In this document: in pieces, positions 46,466 through 60,473 of the stretch
Position numbering within the stretch: the stretch's first letter is position 1
Layout of the letters: each line of letters starts with the position of its first letter
DNA from: Zonotrichia leucophrys gambelii
Taxonomy: Eukaryota > Chordata > Aves > Passeriformes > Passerellidae
DNA: 64,000 nt
Assembly (NCBI RefSeq): GCF_028769735.1
Contig: NC_088173.1
Location: 13,449,038-13,513,037 of the forward strand
Reading direction: 5' to 3'
Translations under genes and position numbers: made by a program
Notes under the pieces: model-generated
What the model was told of the DNA's origin: nothing
Database searches by the model: none
The model's input: the letters and a program-made list of their open reading frames with translations, nothing else

Positions 46466-47243
46466 TGTGATGGGTTAGCCCTGACATCTAAATATCCACA
46501 CAGCCCCTCAGTCATTCCCAGGCAGAACAGGGGAGAGAACAGGAAGAGCAAAAGCTATAAAACACTTGGGTTCAAGCAAGGATTTTATTAAGTGAAAGAA
46601 AAAATGCAAAGGGATGCAAAACTGGTCATTCACCACCTTCCACAAGCTGTCTCTGAGCAGCAACTACAATTACTGTACCTTGGGAGAAAGCCCTACACCC
46701 AATTTTTAACACTGAGCATGACATGGTGTGGAATAATCCTTTGGCCCATTTGAGTCAGCTGTTCTGGCACTGTTCCCTCCCATTTTCTTGAGAGAACAAG
46801 ATATAATAGCTTTAAATTGAAAAAGGGCAGGTTTACATTAGATATTGGGAAGAAATTCATTTCTATGAGGGTGGTGAGGCACTGGCAGAGGTTGCCCAGA
46901 GAAATTGTGGATTCCCCCATCCCTGGGACTGTTCAAGGCCAAGTTGGAAGGGCTTTAAGCAATCTAGAATTGAGGCAGGTGTCCCTGCCCATGCCAGGGA
47001 GGTTGGAACTGGAGGATCTTTAAGCCTCTTCCAACCCAAACTATTCTATGATTCTTGTGCCTGCCCTCCCCAGCCTGTTCACTGGAGGGGGTCAGCGTGA
47101 GAAAGAGAGAAACAGTGCAGGCACTGTTTAGCAATGGCCAAAATACTGGTGTGTTATCAACAACACTGCTTTACTCACAAATCCAAAACACATATGGGCT
47201 TTCATGAAGTTAACTCAATTCCAGCCAGACATGGTAGAACACA
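46466..47243 (-). mobile_element. Solo ERV LTR, antisense, split by a CR1 insertion
   Basis: It starts TGTGATGGGTTAGCCCTG and ends near GAACACA. Read on the - strand, it follows the LTR order seen in the element at 60474: a GTTAACTT segment and GATAACACACCAGTATTTTGG, then (before the CR1) GGGAACAGTGCCAGAACAGC, GGATTATTCCACACC and CATGCTCAGTGTTAAAAA. The two halves, 46466-46790 and 47058-47243, join into one continuous LTR when the CR1 is removed. No internal retroviral genes are present. It is diverged and certainly inactive. Confidence 0.65.
46791..47051 (+). mobile_element. CR1 LINE 3' end inserted in the LTR
   Basis: A classic CR1 tail: a TTAGATATTGGGAAGAAATTC segment from about 46837, GAGGGTGGTGAGGCACTGGC, GTTGCCCAGAGAAATTGTGG, CCCATCCCTGGGACTGTTCA, GGTGTCCCTGCCCATGCC, CTCTTCCAACCCAAACT and the terminal ATTCTATGATTCT. 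TTCTTG is found on both sides (46785-46790 and 47052-47057), consistent with a short target-site duplication. The 5' end is truncated, with no ORF2 left beyond the extreme 3' end. Confidence 0.85.
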
Positions 47244-50200
47244 GCTTCTTTACACTAATGCATTGTAGATCAGGAGAGTTTCGTGGATGGCATAAGGATC
47301 CTGATGACCCAATGACAGCTCAACTCTTTCTCCCTTCCTATCATGTGTTCCCCATCTCCTCTCACATCTGCACTAGCAATTGTGCACTCTTACAAAAACT
47401 GGGTTTTCAGCACGTCCTCAATAGTGAGTCAAAGCTGTTTCGTAGGCAGGGAGCTGGGAAAAGTGACAGAAGTGACCTTTCTGAATAGATGTGTCAGTTT
47501 GTGACATAGCTGTGTGGCTGTTATACAGTGGTTGTACTTCTTCATTCTTATGTCCTAACTAATCTCCCCTACCTCTAAATGCCTGCTCTCACTATGAGGT
47601 CTGGAGCTCCTACTTCAGCTTCAGAGCATTCAGCTAGAGAAAACTCTATATGCAAAAAAGGATCCAATGACTTGGTTCTCTGAAGCTGTGATGCATGGAT
47701 CTCTCATTAGCAGTTAACTAGAAAAAGAAACATAACATTTAATGTATGGTATAGAACTAGAGATAAAATTCACTCATACATTATGTATGCCAGTGAGAGA
47801 CAGAGAAGATTAATGTTTAACTTCATGTGGTTTTATTTAGGGGATCTCTACACAGAACATTAAAATAGATATGGAGTATTACCACGTTTTTTAACTTTTT
47901 TTTTCTTTAAATCTGGAATATGTGCAACATGTGTGGGAGGGTTTCCATATAAAGTCCCTCTGCTGAAAAGGCAGAGTGGTATTTTTGGAATGTCCTGGCC
48001 ACTAGATGGCAGGGTGCCCTTTGGATAAAGGAAGCACTAGGCTCTGTTGGACACTAATTTGCTCTCAGTGTCCAAACCTCTTATTGAGATTATCAAGAGT
48101 TTTGCTGAAGTGAGGAGTGCCTACAGCTCTGGAGAGATCTCCAGTTATGTTATGGCCCTTTGACACTACTAACGTGCATTTTTAAATTTTCCCCAGTAAA
48201 ACAGAGACCTAATTGAATTCCACCAAGCTTGACACAAGAAAATAATTAAGAAAAACTGTGATTTAACCACAATTAAACCATATGTTAGTAAATGCGTTGG
48301 AGAAGTCTCTGCCCCTTGTGCACGTGCTGTTTTTACTGTGCCAAGTTCTGAAGTACCCAATCCTTGAAGTGAATTAAAAAGAGGAGACTAGCCAAGTTGT
48401 GACCTTGGAATCTGGCTTTAAATAGTTCAGACTGACAGTTTGCTGCAGGTGGAGGATCCAGTTAGCATTTAGAAAAGTTAAGGACTTTAATTTTCACTCT
48501 TTCACACCAATTTCATTTTGGATTAGATCTTCACCTAATAAATTCAACTGAATGAAACTTGTGTAATGGTGCTAAGAAACCATAGGCATATTTATGTTTA
48601 AAGTAGAATTATTACAGTATTCAGAACATTAAGATGAAGAATTTGTGCACATTTACTATCCCAACTATAATTCTGTATCTGGGGAAGTTGTGTGTAACAC
48701 CCCTCTTTTCTGAACCTTGCTAAATTGAAATGACCACACTAAGAGCAGGTCCATGTCACCAAGTCTGTGAGCTAGTGAGGGGTGAAGATAAAAGATTCAC
48801 CAAACTGGGTGCTTTGTCATGGTTTTTGTGGCATTACTCTTCTTTACTAACACATCTAGAAAACTTGTAGGGAAATTTTCAAAATTTTGAATTTTTATCT
48901 TTTTAGTAGATAAATAGCTAATTTTTAAATTAGTGGACTCATTTAATAAGTATAATGACAAGTTAACATTGACTTTATCAGGATATATGATCCTTTTAAC
49001 AAAGGTCCTCAAAACTAAGTGGACTATTCAACAAAAATGACAGCATTTTCAAGTTTATATTTTGTGGTGTTTGAAATGGATTGATCTTTCTTTTTCTGGA
49101 ATACTTTTTTGTACTTTATTTTTTTTTAAAGTGAAAAATTAGTTAAATTAGTTAAATTATAAAAGGAATGTGGTTGACAAAATGAAAAGTATAAGTTCAA
49201 GGAAACAAATATTTTGTGAAAAGCTGTTTCAGACAGGACACTTGTGCAAAGTCCTTCAACTTGTGCAAAATATATTTTCAGGTGGTGTATGGTGTGACAT
49301 ATTGTGCAGTTTTTAATCACAGTTTCAGAAGTTACTTACTTATAGTACTTGCCACTGGCTAAGCTTTGTTACAAATGACACTTAATCCTATTGAATCATG
49401 ACTTGGATCCTTTAGCTATAATGAAATACAGTAAATTTTTTGGCCAAGTTTTGCCCACATTCAGTTTGGGAACAATCTACATTTGTTTTCACAGGAAAAA
49501 AGGTATTCCTAGTCTATTACACAATAGTATCTCTCTTTTGAGGCTGCCTGCATTGCACACATACTATTCCTACACTACTAGGCTTTCACTTAGCCTTTTT
49601 ATCTGGCTTATCTGCACACAAGGGCAGATTCAGAGCAAGGTGACCTAACTGGTGGACTTCTAATCACATCTGAACTGGAGCTGAACATGTGTTTTTCCAG
49701 GGTATCAGACATGAGGTATCTCTTGTGCACCAGTAGGAGATGCTATATTTTTAGCATCCTTGTGGGCATGCAGGAGCAGCTGCAGTATGCAGATTCCAGC
49801 TGTGAGGAGAGCAGGCTGTGCTGGCAAAGCTGCAGCTGGTACACTGCTTCTTGCTGAGAGGTGCCTGGTGGAATTGCCCAGGCAGCCTCAGTCAAAATGA
49901 ATGGAGAAGCAACTGCTTTATTCCATATAATGTAAGATTTCTGGCTTGCTATCGCAAAAATTCCTCCAAGTTATTTTTAAAGCCCTTTTTGAGAGAAAAC
50001 ATCCTGTGTGGGTAAAAAGCTCTTCTTCTTTTAAATATAAGGCCTTTTTTGTTTGTTTTGGTTTGGTTTTTAAATAATAAAAACTCTCTTTTGCCACCTG
50101 CACTGTCTGAATGGCTTCCTTTTGCTGTGTCTACATTTCACTTCAGAAGTCTGCTGTAACATTTCCATGTGTTTGAACTTCAGAGCTGGCAACTTATGTA

Positions 50201-53200
50201 CCCCCCAGGTACCAAACACTGCAGTTCTTGGATCTGCAATCTGCTTCTGAAGGAAGACTGTTTCAGTGAGAAATAATCTTTTATTTTGTCTAGTAGCCTG
50301 TTTCTCAGCCTGCATTTTTCACCCATGCTTTATAGTCCTGACTAGTGTCCCTTCTTTATGACACCGTCTCTGAGCTTAGCACCCAAAGAAAGAGAACTCT
50401 GATAATGCTTGATCAGATGTTCTGGCAAAATCTCCATGAGGCCTCTCAAGATATTTTTCCACTTTTTACCTGCTGTTGAAGCAATGATAAGGAGATGCAA
50501 AGGCCTTGGACTTTCCATAACTGATAAGAAATGCTTGCAGCAGCAGCAGATCCTTACAATGCTGTTATGGGTGTCTGTTTTACTATGGAAGGGTATTTAG
50601 TAGTCTAGCATAGTTACTTTTTTCCCTTTCAATTTTCTCCCTGTTGTTTCTACTACTAACTCAGCAGCAAGGGAGATGCTGCTGTGGCACATTTAGTATC
50701 AATAGGTGGTGACAGCTTGCAGCCTTTTAACCACTGCTTATCTTAAGCCTCCTCTAAGTGTGAGTTTTACAGGAACACAAAAAACATATGGTATCATTGA
50801 AATAGCTTTGCCTGACAGGAAGACACATGGAGCTGGGATCTGGGGGATTCCTTTGGTAAGGGTAGAAAGGTGTTGTATTAAGGGGTGGTTTAAGAGGCAT
50901 GGCATGAGAGTTCATGACACCTGGTTTTATTTCCTACCATTGTGTGACACTGGACAATGCATCCCTTGGCCCTTCTATGGCATGCAGATGCCAGTAACTA
51001 CAAAATCCATCAGTTTGTGAAGGGCACAGGTGTTGGGGATGACAGAAATCATCCAGGCATGCTGAGAAACCTGGTTAATGCATATAAGGAGTAGAAGAAT
51101 CCAAGATACAGGAGGGCAAGACACACGACACACTGGCCAATACAACAAAATACTCATGCCACATGCTGCATTGCTAGCTCTTAATAATAGCCAATTTGGC
51201 ATGGTATGGACTTGCTTACAGTTTCTTACAATGTATATGGGGATTATAACAGGGAGGCTATTTTCTCTCTGCTTCTTGCTTTTTACATTAGCGACACGAG
51301 AGCCTTTTCCTTGAGGTGTTATTGACAGGGTGGATAAGAGAGGTGCAGTGATAGTGAGACTCTAGGGATCTTGGCTTGCCAGTGATCCAGAGCCTGAAAC
51401 ATCGTGGTCTGTGTTACCCCCTTGCCAAACTGTCCCCTCCCATCAGCACCCTGGTGCTGTTGTGTGCTTACTGACCTCTTTGGCTTTTATAGGGAAACAA
51501 CAGGGAGACAGGCACTCCTAGTGCTACCTTTCCTTTTCACACTGTCCTCATGGAACAAATTTTTGTTGCTTTGATTGTATTTAAATAACAAGAGACTTTA
51601 GGGCCAAATTTTGGAAGACATTTAACTAACTCACTCAAGTAAGGAGAACAGGCTCTGAATAGCCTGTGACATGATCCAACAACCCTGGCAGATTGTTACC
51701 TGCTGGCTGGGTCTGAATGGGAGGATAAAACATGGCTGTAGGAGCACCATGTTGTCTGGAGCAGTAGGTTAAGCCCTGCCTTGCTGCTGAAGTGTGCATC
51801 ATCCTGGCTGATGCTTTGATGGAGAGAATGTGATTAAATGGGAGAACATTTGTGTTGTACTGCTGCTTGCCTAAGTGGCTGAAGGATCTGGCTTTTGAAT
51901 TAAACATGCTCTGAAACAGCATTCCAGTATGTAAATATAAATGCCAAGAATGGAGACGCCTGCTTAATGTTAAATGTAGGAGATTAGTTGGAAAAATGTC
52001 CTACAAGAAAGATGTTGTTGCAATATCAGGAACTAATCATGACTTGGAGTTGAATTGCAGTAGCTGGTTATTAGAAGCATTACAAACCAGAGGGGCAACA
52101 GTATATAAGCAAAGAATTAATAACAAACTGGTTAATTTTCCTTTCCCTGCCTCTAAATCTGCATGTCAGTTTTCCCAGCCACTGTTTTACGCTGAGATTG
52201 CAGTGGTTCAGCTTTCCAAGCCTGGTTTTTATATATTAGGTGTCTCCCCTTCAAGAAAGTTGCCTGATAGGTGAAGACTAGTGAGTTACATTTGGTGTTT
52301 TCCTTGATATTTATGAGAGGATTGAAGTGCCAAATAGAAATCTAATACCACAGATATGGGCTCACCAATACTTTCAGTGTTTATGTCATGAGAGGTGGAA
52401 AAAGGAAGGTTTTCTGGAGGGAAGTGGAACTGGTGATTTATGCCAATACAATATAATTCCAGGTTTTTTTAAGTCCATTGTTAAAATTGCTTTTCATAAA
52501 TGTTTAAGTACTTGCCCAAATCGTTGCTGATTTCTTAAAAATTGACAGATGAGAGAGATTGCTTCTGGTTCCTTTGTGACACTGACTTGTTAATGTTGCT
52601 TTCACAGGTGAATACCAGGTGAGCCCTCAGAAAATGCACAAGAGGTGCTGACAGAGGCCATGTTTTTTGTAAGCAAATGCAACATGTAGTTAATTCATGC
52701 TCTGCCTGCCAGCAGGAACCAGGGTTCCTGTGCATGTGCTTGCACATGGGAACTGTAGAGTTGTGCACCCCACAATTGCTGTGGTTTCTCATCAACTGCA
52801 AGTATCTCTGCTATGCCCTTGTTCCTGGGACAGATCTGAGGTCACACTGCTGGAATAAACCCTTAGCTTATCTTTCTGGATATATCATGCCCTGTTTGAA
52901 AATTCCTCCCACTTACTTCTTTTTACAATCAGATCACTATAAATGCCTCATTCTTGCTTCACATGCCCATCAGAAATTTAGACTACTTATCCCTCTGACA
53001 TGGTCTGCAATCTTATTTGCCTTGCCATCTCTGCTCCTGTAGCATGCTAGTCTTGACACCTATTAAGTTCTTCACCTCTGCTTTCTGTGCTTCTTCTCAA
53101 TTGCTTTCTTGTAGAGAACATGTTTTTGCGTCTGCTCTTTTCCAATAATGACCTTTTAAAAACATGCTGTTGCATAGGTACCCAGTAGTAGTGTCTTTAT

Positions 53201-56200
53201 AGATAATAAAAAGACACTTCAGTAACTGTCTGAAACAGTTGCTGAATTTGCCAATGTACTTTAACTTACTCTGCCTCCTGGATACAAGATATGAGAGATA
53301 AGAACAACTATTTGGGGATATTGCCGATATTAAACATAGGATAAAATGGGAATAACAATTTCTTAGTTTGCATGTGCAAATGTAGGTATTGGTACAATAA
53401 ACCACATGTGACTTTTTGCAGGTGTTCCCTTTGCCAGGGTTCTGGGCTTCTTGCCAAAGCATTTTCTCTCAACTTCGCTGTTAACCAGTCCCTTGTGTTT
53501 TGCATCAGCTTCTGTCTAAATAGGCTTAACCCTCCAGTTAATAGATATCTTTTTCTCAAGCCCTGCCTATTGCACCTGCTTTTGAAAATGTGCCCCGGAG
53601 AACCCAGTGATTCATCTGTTGTGTGCTGTTGTTGTTTGATTAAATCATTGCTTAGTTTCAGGTGGCTGCATTTGAGTGCTGGAACACTTGATTCTCCTGT
53701 TTACTGCTTTTGTACATCATGGAAGTGTTTGTAAAGCTTGAGGGGAAGTTCAGAATGAGAGGTATAATATCAGTGTTTGGGATAACAAATGGTATAGGCC
53801 ATACACTCTCTTCATTCAATGCTTTTTCAGTTTCCACACCAGTGAGCACGATGGATGTAATGTAGTCACAGCATGTTTCCAGAAATCCCGAGATCAGTAA
53901 TGTAAAATAGGTCTTTGGAATTTTAATAATGGAGAAAATGTCAGTATGCAAAGTTGGTGCAGCCTTGTTCCTCCCTTCCCCCAGCTTCACTAGCTTAGGC
54001 CAGCCTATGTATTTTCTGACCTGCAGACACAATATATGGCAGGGAGAGAAAACCCTCAAGGACCGTACATTGATTCCTCTCCTATATCAGTAGGATTGAC
54101 CACCCTAAAAAAAACGTAAATATATACAGATATGCTTCAGAACACACCTTCAGGATCCGCTTCTGTCTCCTGGATGCATTTGGGAAGCTTGGGGACCTTC
54201 CACACTGAAATTTCTTCTGGCATCTTGTAAGAAGGAATGCAGCACCGAGAAATCACTGAGTTCTTTCCAGGCTGCTGTTTTCCCCAGCCACTTTCAGAGA
54301 TGGGTTGTATGTCAGTAGCAATGCTTCAGTTATAACTATTTGAAGGCTGATGAACAGCAAAGTGTTGAAGAGAACATGATTCTGGCCCACCCTCCTTAGA
54401 GAAATTATTTATTTAATTAGCTTTTTAAATGAATGTACAGTGTCAAGTACTCATAAAATCTATTGCACAGTGTCAAGTGCATGACGGGTTTCAGAGATCA
54501 GCTGTCCTGCTTGAGTATTACAGATCACAGTTGCAGGCTAATGCTAGGAATGAGAAATTATTTACAGGAAAGAGGAAGTTAACTTCTGCATGTGAGTATA
54601 AATTTATCCATATTGGCAGTTTACAGTGCATTAACTTTCTTGAGCATTAAACATAGATAAAACTCTTTTTTTGTGGTCTCCTAATCTGGCTGGAGATGGA
54701 GAGCAGTTTTTTCGTCTTATGAAAGCAGTCTGATCAGAAGCCCTTGGTGTGATGGGTTCAGGGGCCTGATTCACTGCAGAGAGACCTATCTCTCTAGTTC
54801 AGGCTACCAGCTAGTAATGAATTAGCATTATTATTTCCTTAAGTGAAATTAAATGAGCAGCTACTCAGAGCTACACTGAACCTCTTAGGTTAATAAGAAC
54901 TATTCTCAGTCACATATCGTGGTCATATTGGGTCCAACACCAAGAGAATTCCTACTCATTTACATGTTAAGGCACTTTGTTGTTGGGTTTTTTTCATTTG
55001 GTTACCAGAAGTGAAGATTTTTCTCTCATTTTGCATAAGAATCTCTTTTGCTCACAAAAAAACGAAATTTAAAAATTACAATTTCTGTGGTTTTTTTCAC
55101 AGACTTATATTGAAACTTATATAAGTGGACATGTCTTTTTCTGTGGAGAGGAAAAACTAGTATAAGCCAGAGCCTGGAGATAACTGAATCTAATGACTGA
55201 GTCAAAGATTGTTTCTTGTCTGCTTCTATTCTTTACAAAAATTGTTGTTGTGAGGCAAATGACATTGTGAGAGAAATAGGGTCTCCCTTTGGAATTTTGT
55301 AGTCTTACTCTAAGAGAGGACAAATTGGGTAATAAACATTAAAACAAACTTCAAATCTTATGAGCCTACGTTCCTCTCCTTATTCCCATCTTTTAGACCA
55401 CAGCAATTCTTTGTCTTTAAATCCAGAACACTGTTCAAAGAGCTTCATTTTGCTTTTTGAACAGTTTGTGGCTTTGTTGCTTCCCTTCCCTTTTGAAGGC
55501 ACTAATGATGAATATGAAAAGGCATTTTCTTGAAATGTTACAGTAAGTTCTTTTTCTTCAGTGGATCTCATGTACTACTTTATGTAGAACCTTTTTAGCT
55601 TTCTTTGTGACTATGGTTAGCCACAGAGAAGTGTGTATAGAGAGAAGTAATACAGTGACTAAACAATCTATCTGCTCTAGTTTCAGAGCTAGAAGTGGGC
55701 CAATTTACCTAACTTTTTGGTTTTCAACATAGATTCCTACTGTTTATGCTTTGTATACAACCTAAACTCCTTTCTGTTATGACACCCCTTGATGCAAGTG
55801 ATGAAGGGAAGGATTAGGAGATAGCAACAATCTGAGATTTTGTTTAACTGATCATGTAAGCAAATAGATTTTGCCCATTGATCACACGTGCAAATAGCTA
55901 GTCTTCAAATGGCCTGTGCAATGGTGTAACCCTGAAATAGCTATGGATTCTTGGAAAATTGTTCTCACTGACATTCCCTGACCAGGTTAGGTTTTATGTT
56001 CTTCAACAGGTAAAAAATGCTGCAGGTGTGCATTATTTCTGTGTGAGTTTATATGTGTTGGCTGAACTAAAGCTTCTCTAATTGCATGTATCTAAATAAT
56101 AAGTGAGTCTGCAGATAGTGGAGTTGAAAGCTAGTAAAATAAGATGCTGTCAGCTGAGGGCAAATCCAAAAGCAGTTGTATCTGCCCTCCTCAGCAGACT

Positions 56201-57054
56201 TCCTCAGAAATAAAGAAAGCAGAGTAAAGTATCCTACAGAATGAGCTGTTCTCCATGTGCCAATCCTCTGAATCAGAAATCCCCAAGAGGAGTTAAGGAC
56301 AAATTACACTCTCACAGGAAGATTTCCTGCATTATGTAAAATGGGAAAGCATGAAGATGAAACTAAAACAACAAATAAATACTTTATTTTCTATACATTT
56401 CAATTGCCTTGTCAAAAAGAAAATATAACCCTCCAAAAGTCAGCTGAGTTTATCAGCTTTGCAAAATGATGAATGAGTGCCTTGTTCTTTATTATTGCTG
56501 AAGTCATTCCTGTTTATGCCAGTATTTTGAGGATTATGTTTTGATTGTTCTGAAGAGGTGAAAACACTTTCTTGCTGATGAATAAACACTGCCACTTTTA
56601 AATATTTGTATGTAAAATGTCTTTAAAGCCATTATGAAATGCTTTCCAAAGGAATAAGAAGCTGTTTCCCAAAAAGACAGTTTTTCTCTACATTTTCTTT
56701 CATGCTAAACAGTCCAAATGAAAAGCTTTTCAGAGTTAACTAGTTAAAGCAATACCAGTGTTTTAGTGTAATGAATAACTTCTTATAGAAGACAATTGCA
56801 CACAGTTCAATATGCTAGTATTTCTATTTCTGTGTCCCACCAATGCCGGGATTCTAGGGTAGAATTTCTTTCTTTGAGAAAGCTGAAGCGATCAAAACCC
56901 TGATTAACCTCTGATATTCACGTGGTGCTCTTGATCTTGAGGGCCCAAGCAGTAACAAAGAGTTAATGGCAGCCATATGCTCAGGATATTGTGGGTACTG
57001 TTGACCCAAATGTGAACTCCGCAAGCAAGTGCTGCTAACTCCTGTTTGTTTCAG
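47244..57054. other. Intergenic or intronic stretch, 9.8 kb
   Basis: No recognised exon. The sequence is ordinary AT-rich avian DNA, with scattered frames under 135 codons lacking motifs or sensible splice context. A short direct repeat ACAGTGTCAAGT occurs twice at about 54436-54480. Confidence 0.55.
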
Positions 57055-57165
57055 GTTTGGTGTGGAGATTACTGATGAAGAGTTTGAGCTGCTACTTGAC
57101 AGAATCTCCCTTGATGAAGATGGAAATGTCAAATACCCCCAGTTCATGCTCAGGTTTGATTCCTG
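57055..57165 (+). CDS. EF-hand-like exon of an unidentified gene
   Basis: A strong acceptor (CCTGTTTGTTTCAG, AG at 57053-57054) is followed by an open frame reading FGVEITDEEFELLLDRISLD and then EDGNVKYPQFMLRFDS. This is a helix-loop-helix EF-hand pattern. The loop S-L-D-E-D-G-N-V-K-Y-P-Q keeps D at position 3, D at 5 and G at 6, but lacks D at position 1 and E at 12, so calcium binding may be weak or lost. The style recalls proteins with many degenerate EF-hands, such as EFCAB6. With the donor TCCTG|GTATGC the exon is 111 nt, phase 2 to 2; alternative donors are at 57153 and 57197. Partner exons were not identified with confidence. Confidence 0.5.
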
Positions 57166-57197
57166 GTATGCAGCATATGCATTTTATTTTTCATTTG

Positions 57198-59149
57198 TGA
57201 GTAGAATTATTTTTAATCAAAAAGGCTCACATAACATTTCCTGACTAAATCTCATTTTTTAACTATGCTCCTTTATGATATATTTCTTGCACAGAGTGTG
57301 CTGTTTACATTTAAAATTAGCTGATGTTGTGGATGTATGCTGTTTGTAATTTAGTTCCTCTTTACATGCTATTTACATATTTTAGAAGAAAGACTTCAAA
57401 GTTATATAACAAACCTTTGTGTTTTCTGAAGGCTGGGAAATATGTCAGACTTCTAAATAAAAGCTAGTTATTTCCAGAAAATGGTAATAAATGTACTCAG
57501 TATATCTTTGAGAACTTGAAGCATTTACAGACCCTATATATAGTCTGAAATACTTCTGAGATGCTGATATTGGTTAATAGAAGCTCTACGCCCCCTCCAA
57601 GGCCTAACTGTGAACTAGTTTAATTAAAATTAAAAGTACTGGACCAGATAAAAATATTCTATCGTTACCCAAAAATTAAAACTCTATCCCCAAAGCTGTC
57701 ATGCCAATAACAGGACAGAAGCCAGTATAATTTCTGGGGTGTATGAAAGACTTGTGAAATCTGGGACTGGAGAAAGCCATTATCCCCATGAAATACAGAG
57801 AAAAAATTCCAGCACTTTCTCACACATTTGTATGTGCACATAGGGGTTAGACTGCTCAGTTATCTGTCTTGAGTTATTTAGCAGATAAGGTTGTATCTAG
57901 TTTGCACACACACAAGGGTAGTTAGAAGTCTGAGTACACTGTACAGAAACCATGTGGGGTACCTTCCTGAATTTCAGGTGGCAGCCAGCTAAGTACTGCA
58001 TGGCTGATGAGATTGCATCTTCCTTCCCATTCCATTCAGTCATCTTCACTCTTTCTTTTCCTCTGTCCTTGTCTTCCTGCTTCAGGAAGCTTTGGGGCTG
58101 AATTCATCTGTCCACACATTTGCACATGAGGCAGTTGGATATGACTTTGGATTAATGAGATATGAGTGGCCTTCTGAATCTGCCTTCTCCAAGGCGGTCT
58201 CCAAACGTGTTCCAAATAACCCTGAGTTTGGGCAGGCTCTTGTTCCTCACTTACCTTTATGCCAACGCCTCCACTCCATTTCTTTACTTTAGTATAGCCC
58301 TCTGACTATTGTGGGTTCAGCAGTGCATGATTTTCTGGGGTATGTCTTAGCTCCAGGAGTGTTCTCTGATTGTCCTATGGTAAGGGTGTAAAGAGGAGTG
58401 ACACAGGATAAAGGCCATCTGGCAAAGCTCATGAACCTTTGAGAAATCGAAAGAATAAGAAATAAAACACACAGAGATGCACAACACTGGACCCTACCTC
58501 CTTCCCCTTGCTGTGCACTCAGCTGTGCTCTATCTTAATTGCAGGAAAAAAGAGATTAATCAGTTAGATCAGAATAAGAGAGGAGTGGGTTTTAGGAACT
58601 ACGGTTATGGCCTGGCTTTTGTCACAATAGAAAGAATAGAACCTGATCATTCAGTGGTGAAATGCTTTCTTTATAGCACCTTTTTTTTGACTGAAGTCAA
58701 CCTTCAGAATTCACTAAATCTTGCAATTTCAAAGACCATTATCAAGTTTACACCTGTTGTGTAGAAGTAGTTAATGTTTATCCAGGAATCTTTTGACCTC
58801 TAGTGGCATAATTCTGTACTTGGACGTGATCCAAACAAATAATTATACAGCACTATATATGTCAACTAATTTTTCCCAGGTTAAGTGGGAAAATGTCCAT
58901 AGGCTTCATAGCATAGCATAGGTAGCAGCCCTTCATTTGTCTTATCATGAGAACCAGAGGCCAGATGCTTCTCTTGGATTGCTTGTATATTAATATGGAG
59001 TAATTTTGTTTAGTGCTTAACTAGAATGTAACTGGAAAAGCAATGTAGGACTGAGATTTAATTTTCACTTTCATCAGCCACTCCCCCGTCTTTCCTCCCA
59101 TAAAACCAAATCTTGCTTGCAGGCACTGTCCCAGATTCCCAGCTGTATG
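57198..59149. other. Stretch without recognised gene, 2 kb
   Basis: If the EF-hand exon belongs to a + strand gene, this would be its downstream intron. Nothing with clear splice context plus conserved protein content was seen. Confidence 0.5.
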
Positions 59150-59560
59150 AAATGGGTTGGCCCCAGCCAGCAGCCAAATTCTCATCCAACCACTCACTCA
59201 GTGGGATGCCAGGAGAAAGTAGGAGGAATAGGAAAGAGAAAGGTCGTGGGTTGAACTAAACACAGGGAGATCAGTTACAGTTTCATAGGAAAAATAACTC
59301 TCTCCCATACCTTTCCCAGGATCAACTTCACTCCTCCAGTGCAGACGCCTCTCTTTGTAACCACCTCCAGTTACACTCAGTTCCTTCAGCAAGGAAGCCA
59401 CTGGAGCAGTGTGCAGTGGGGAGCAGGCTGTGATTAGGATGTAGTGTTTTCTCTCTGCTGTTTCTTCCATCTTGCTGTTTTCTTCCATTGGCTTCCATTG
59501 CCTGCTGTCCCCTTCAGGGTGGGCAGGGGCCTGTTCTACCAGCAGGGTAGGAATGTGTCT
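59150..59560 (-). mobile_element. Degraded ERV LTR fragment, antisense
   Basis: The opening GGGTTGGCCCCAGCCAGCAG, the CACTCACTCAGTGGGATG string, a TCGTGGGTTGAACTAAACAC segment near 59244 and CCCAGGATCAACTTCACTCC near 59316 follow the antisense U5 side of a bird LTR, also represented at the end of the element at 60474 (GTGTGGTGCTTACTTGCTG then GGGCTTAAACTGGG). It is strongly diverged. The 3' boundary is a guess. Confidence 0.4.
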
Positions 59561-60473
59561 GCAGTAGCTGAGTAGATTTATGTCCTTTAAGCTCTGTTGC
59601 TTAATGGGCTGAGAGGACCTGACCAGAGACAGCCACCACGTGCTCCTGCAGAGTTATTCTTGTGAGCCTGCCTGCCTACACATGGAGAGGGGGCTCCTTC
59701 TCAACTGAGTTTTGGCATCTAGTTTACCTGGAGAGAAATCGAGCAGCCTCCATTGAGATAAGTTGAAGCCACATCTAAATCACAGAGTTTGCAGGAGTTT
59801 CAGCATGCCCTGGAGTCACAGTTCCAGTTTCTCCATGTGATATGTGAGCCTGGAATATATTGTGGTTCCTTTCTGGTCTTCCTGCTGACAGCACAGTGTG
59901 CAGGAAGGAGATGCATTGATAGACTATTGACATATGATGTAACCTCAGTACACAGCCAAGCCAGGAGTCTGGACCTGCACCTAAGTGTCTGAATTTAGAC
60001 ATAATTTCAGAGTGTTTTTAACTTTCCAGGACCTTTCTCACCCATCTTCTCTTAGGAAAGGAAAAATCTTGCTTCTTCTTTTTTTTTCGTTCCCCTTCAT
60101 CTATAAGTAATGTCTACAGAAACAGAAGTTAAAAGAAGCATTTAGGAAATCTATGATCTGTCATTAGAATGGCATTGAAGTTTCATTTCCTTAATTTACA
60201 TTTTAATTGGAACTTCATTGAGCTATAAATTAAATGCATTCTATGTCTTCAAATATGATGTTACTTTGGTTGGAAAGGAGTATTCTTGCAGGTCTAAACC
60301 TGGCTGAAACTGGCACTGCATTGGCTTGTGATGGTTTTCTCTTTTTCACAGTCATCTGTCTCCCTCATGCATTATCCAGCCAGGTAGGACTGAGACAGAT
60401 CATAAACGTACAGGAGACTCAGCCTCATGTGTTCATTCCCAGTCCCATAAACACTAACCTGAGGATAACATAA

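Noticed and set aside
47204..47488. 94-codon + strand frame
   Set aside because: It begins inside the antisense LTR remnant and runs into unique sequence; no domain is seen.
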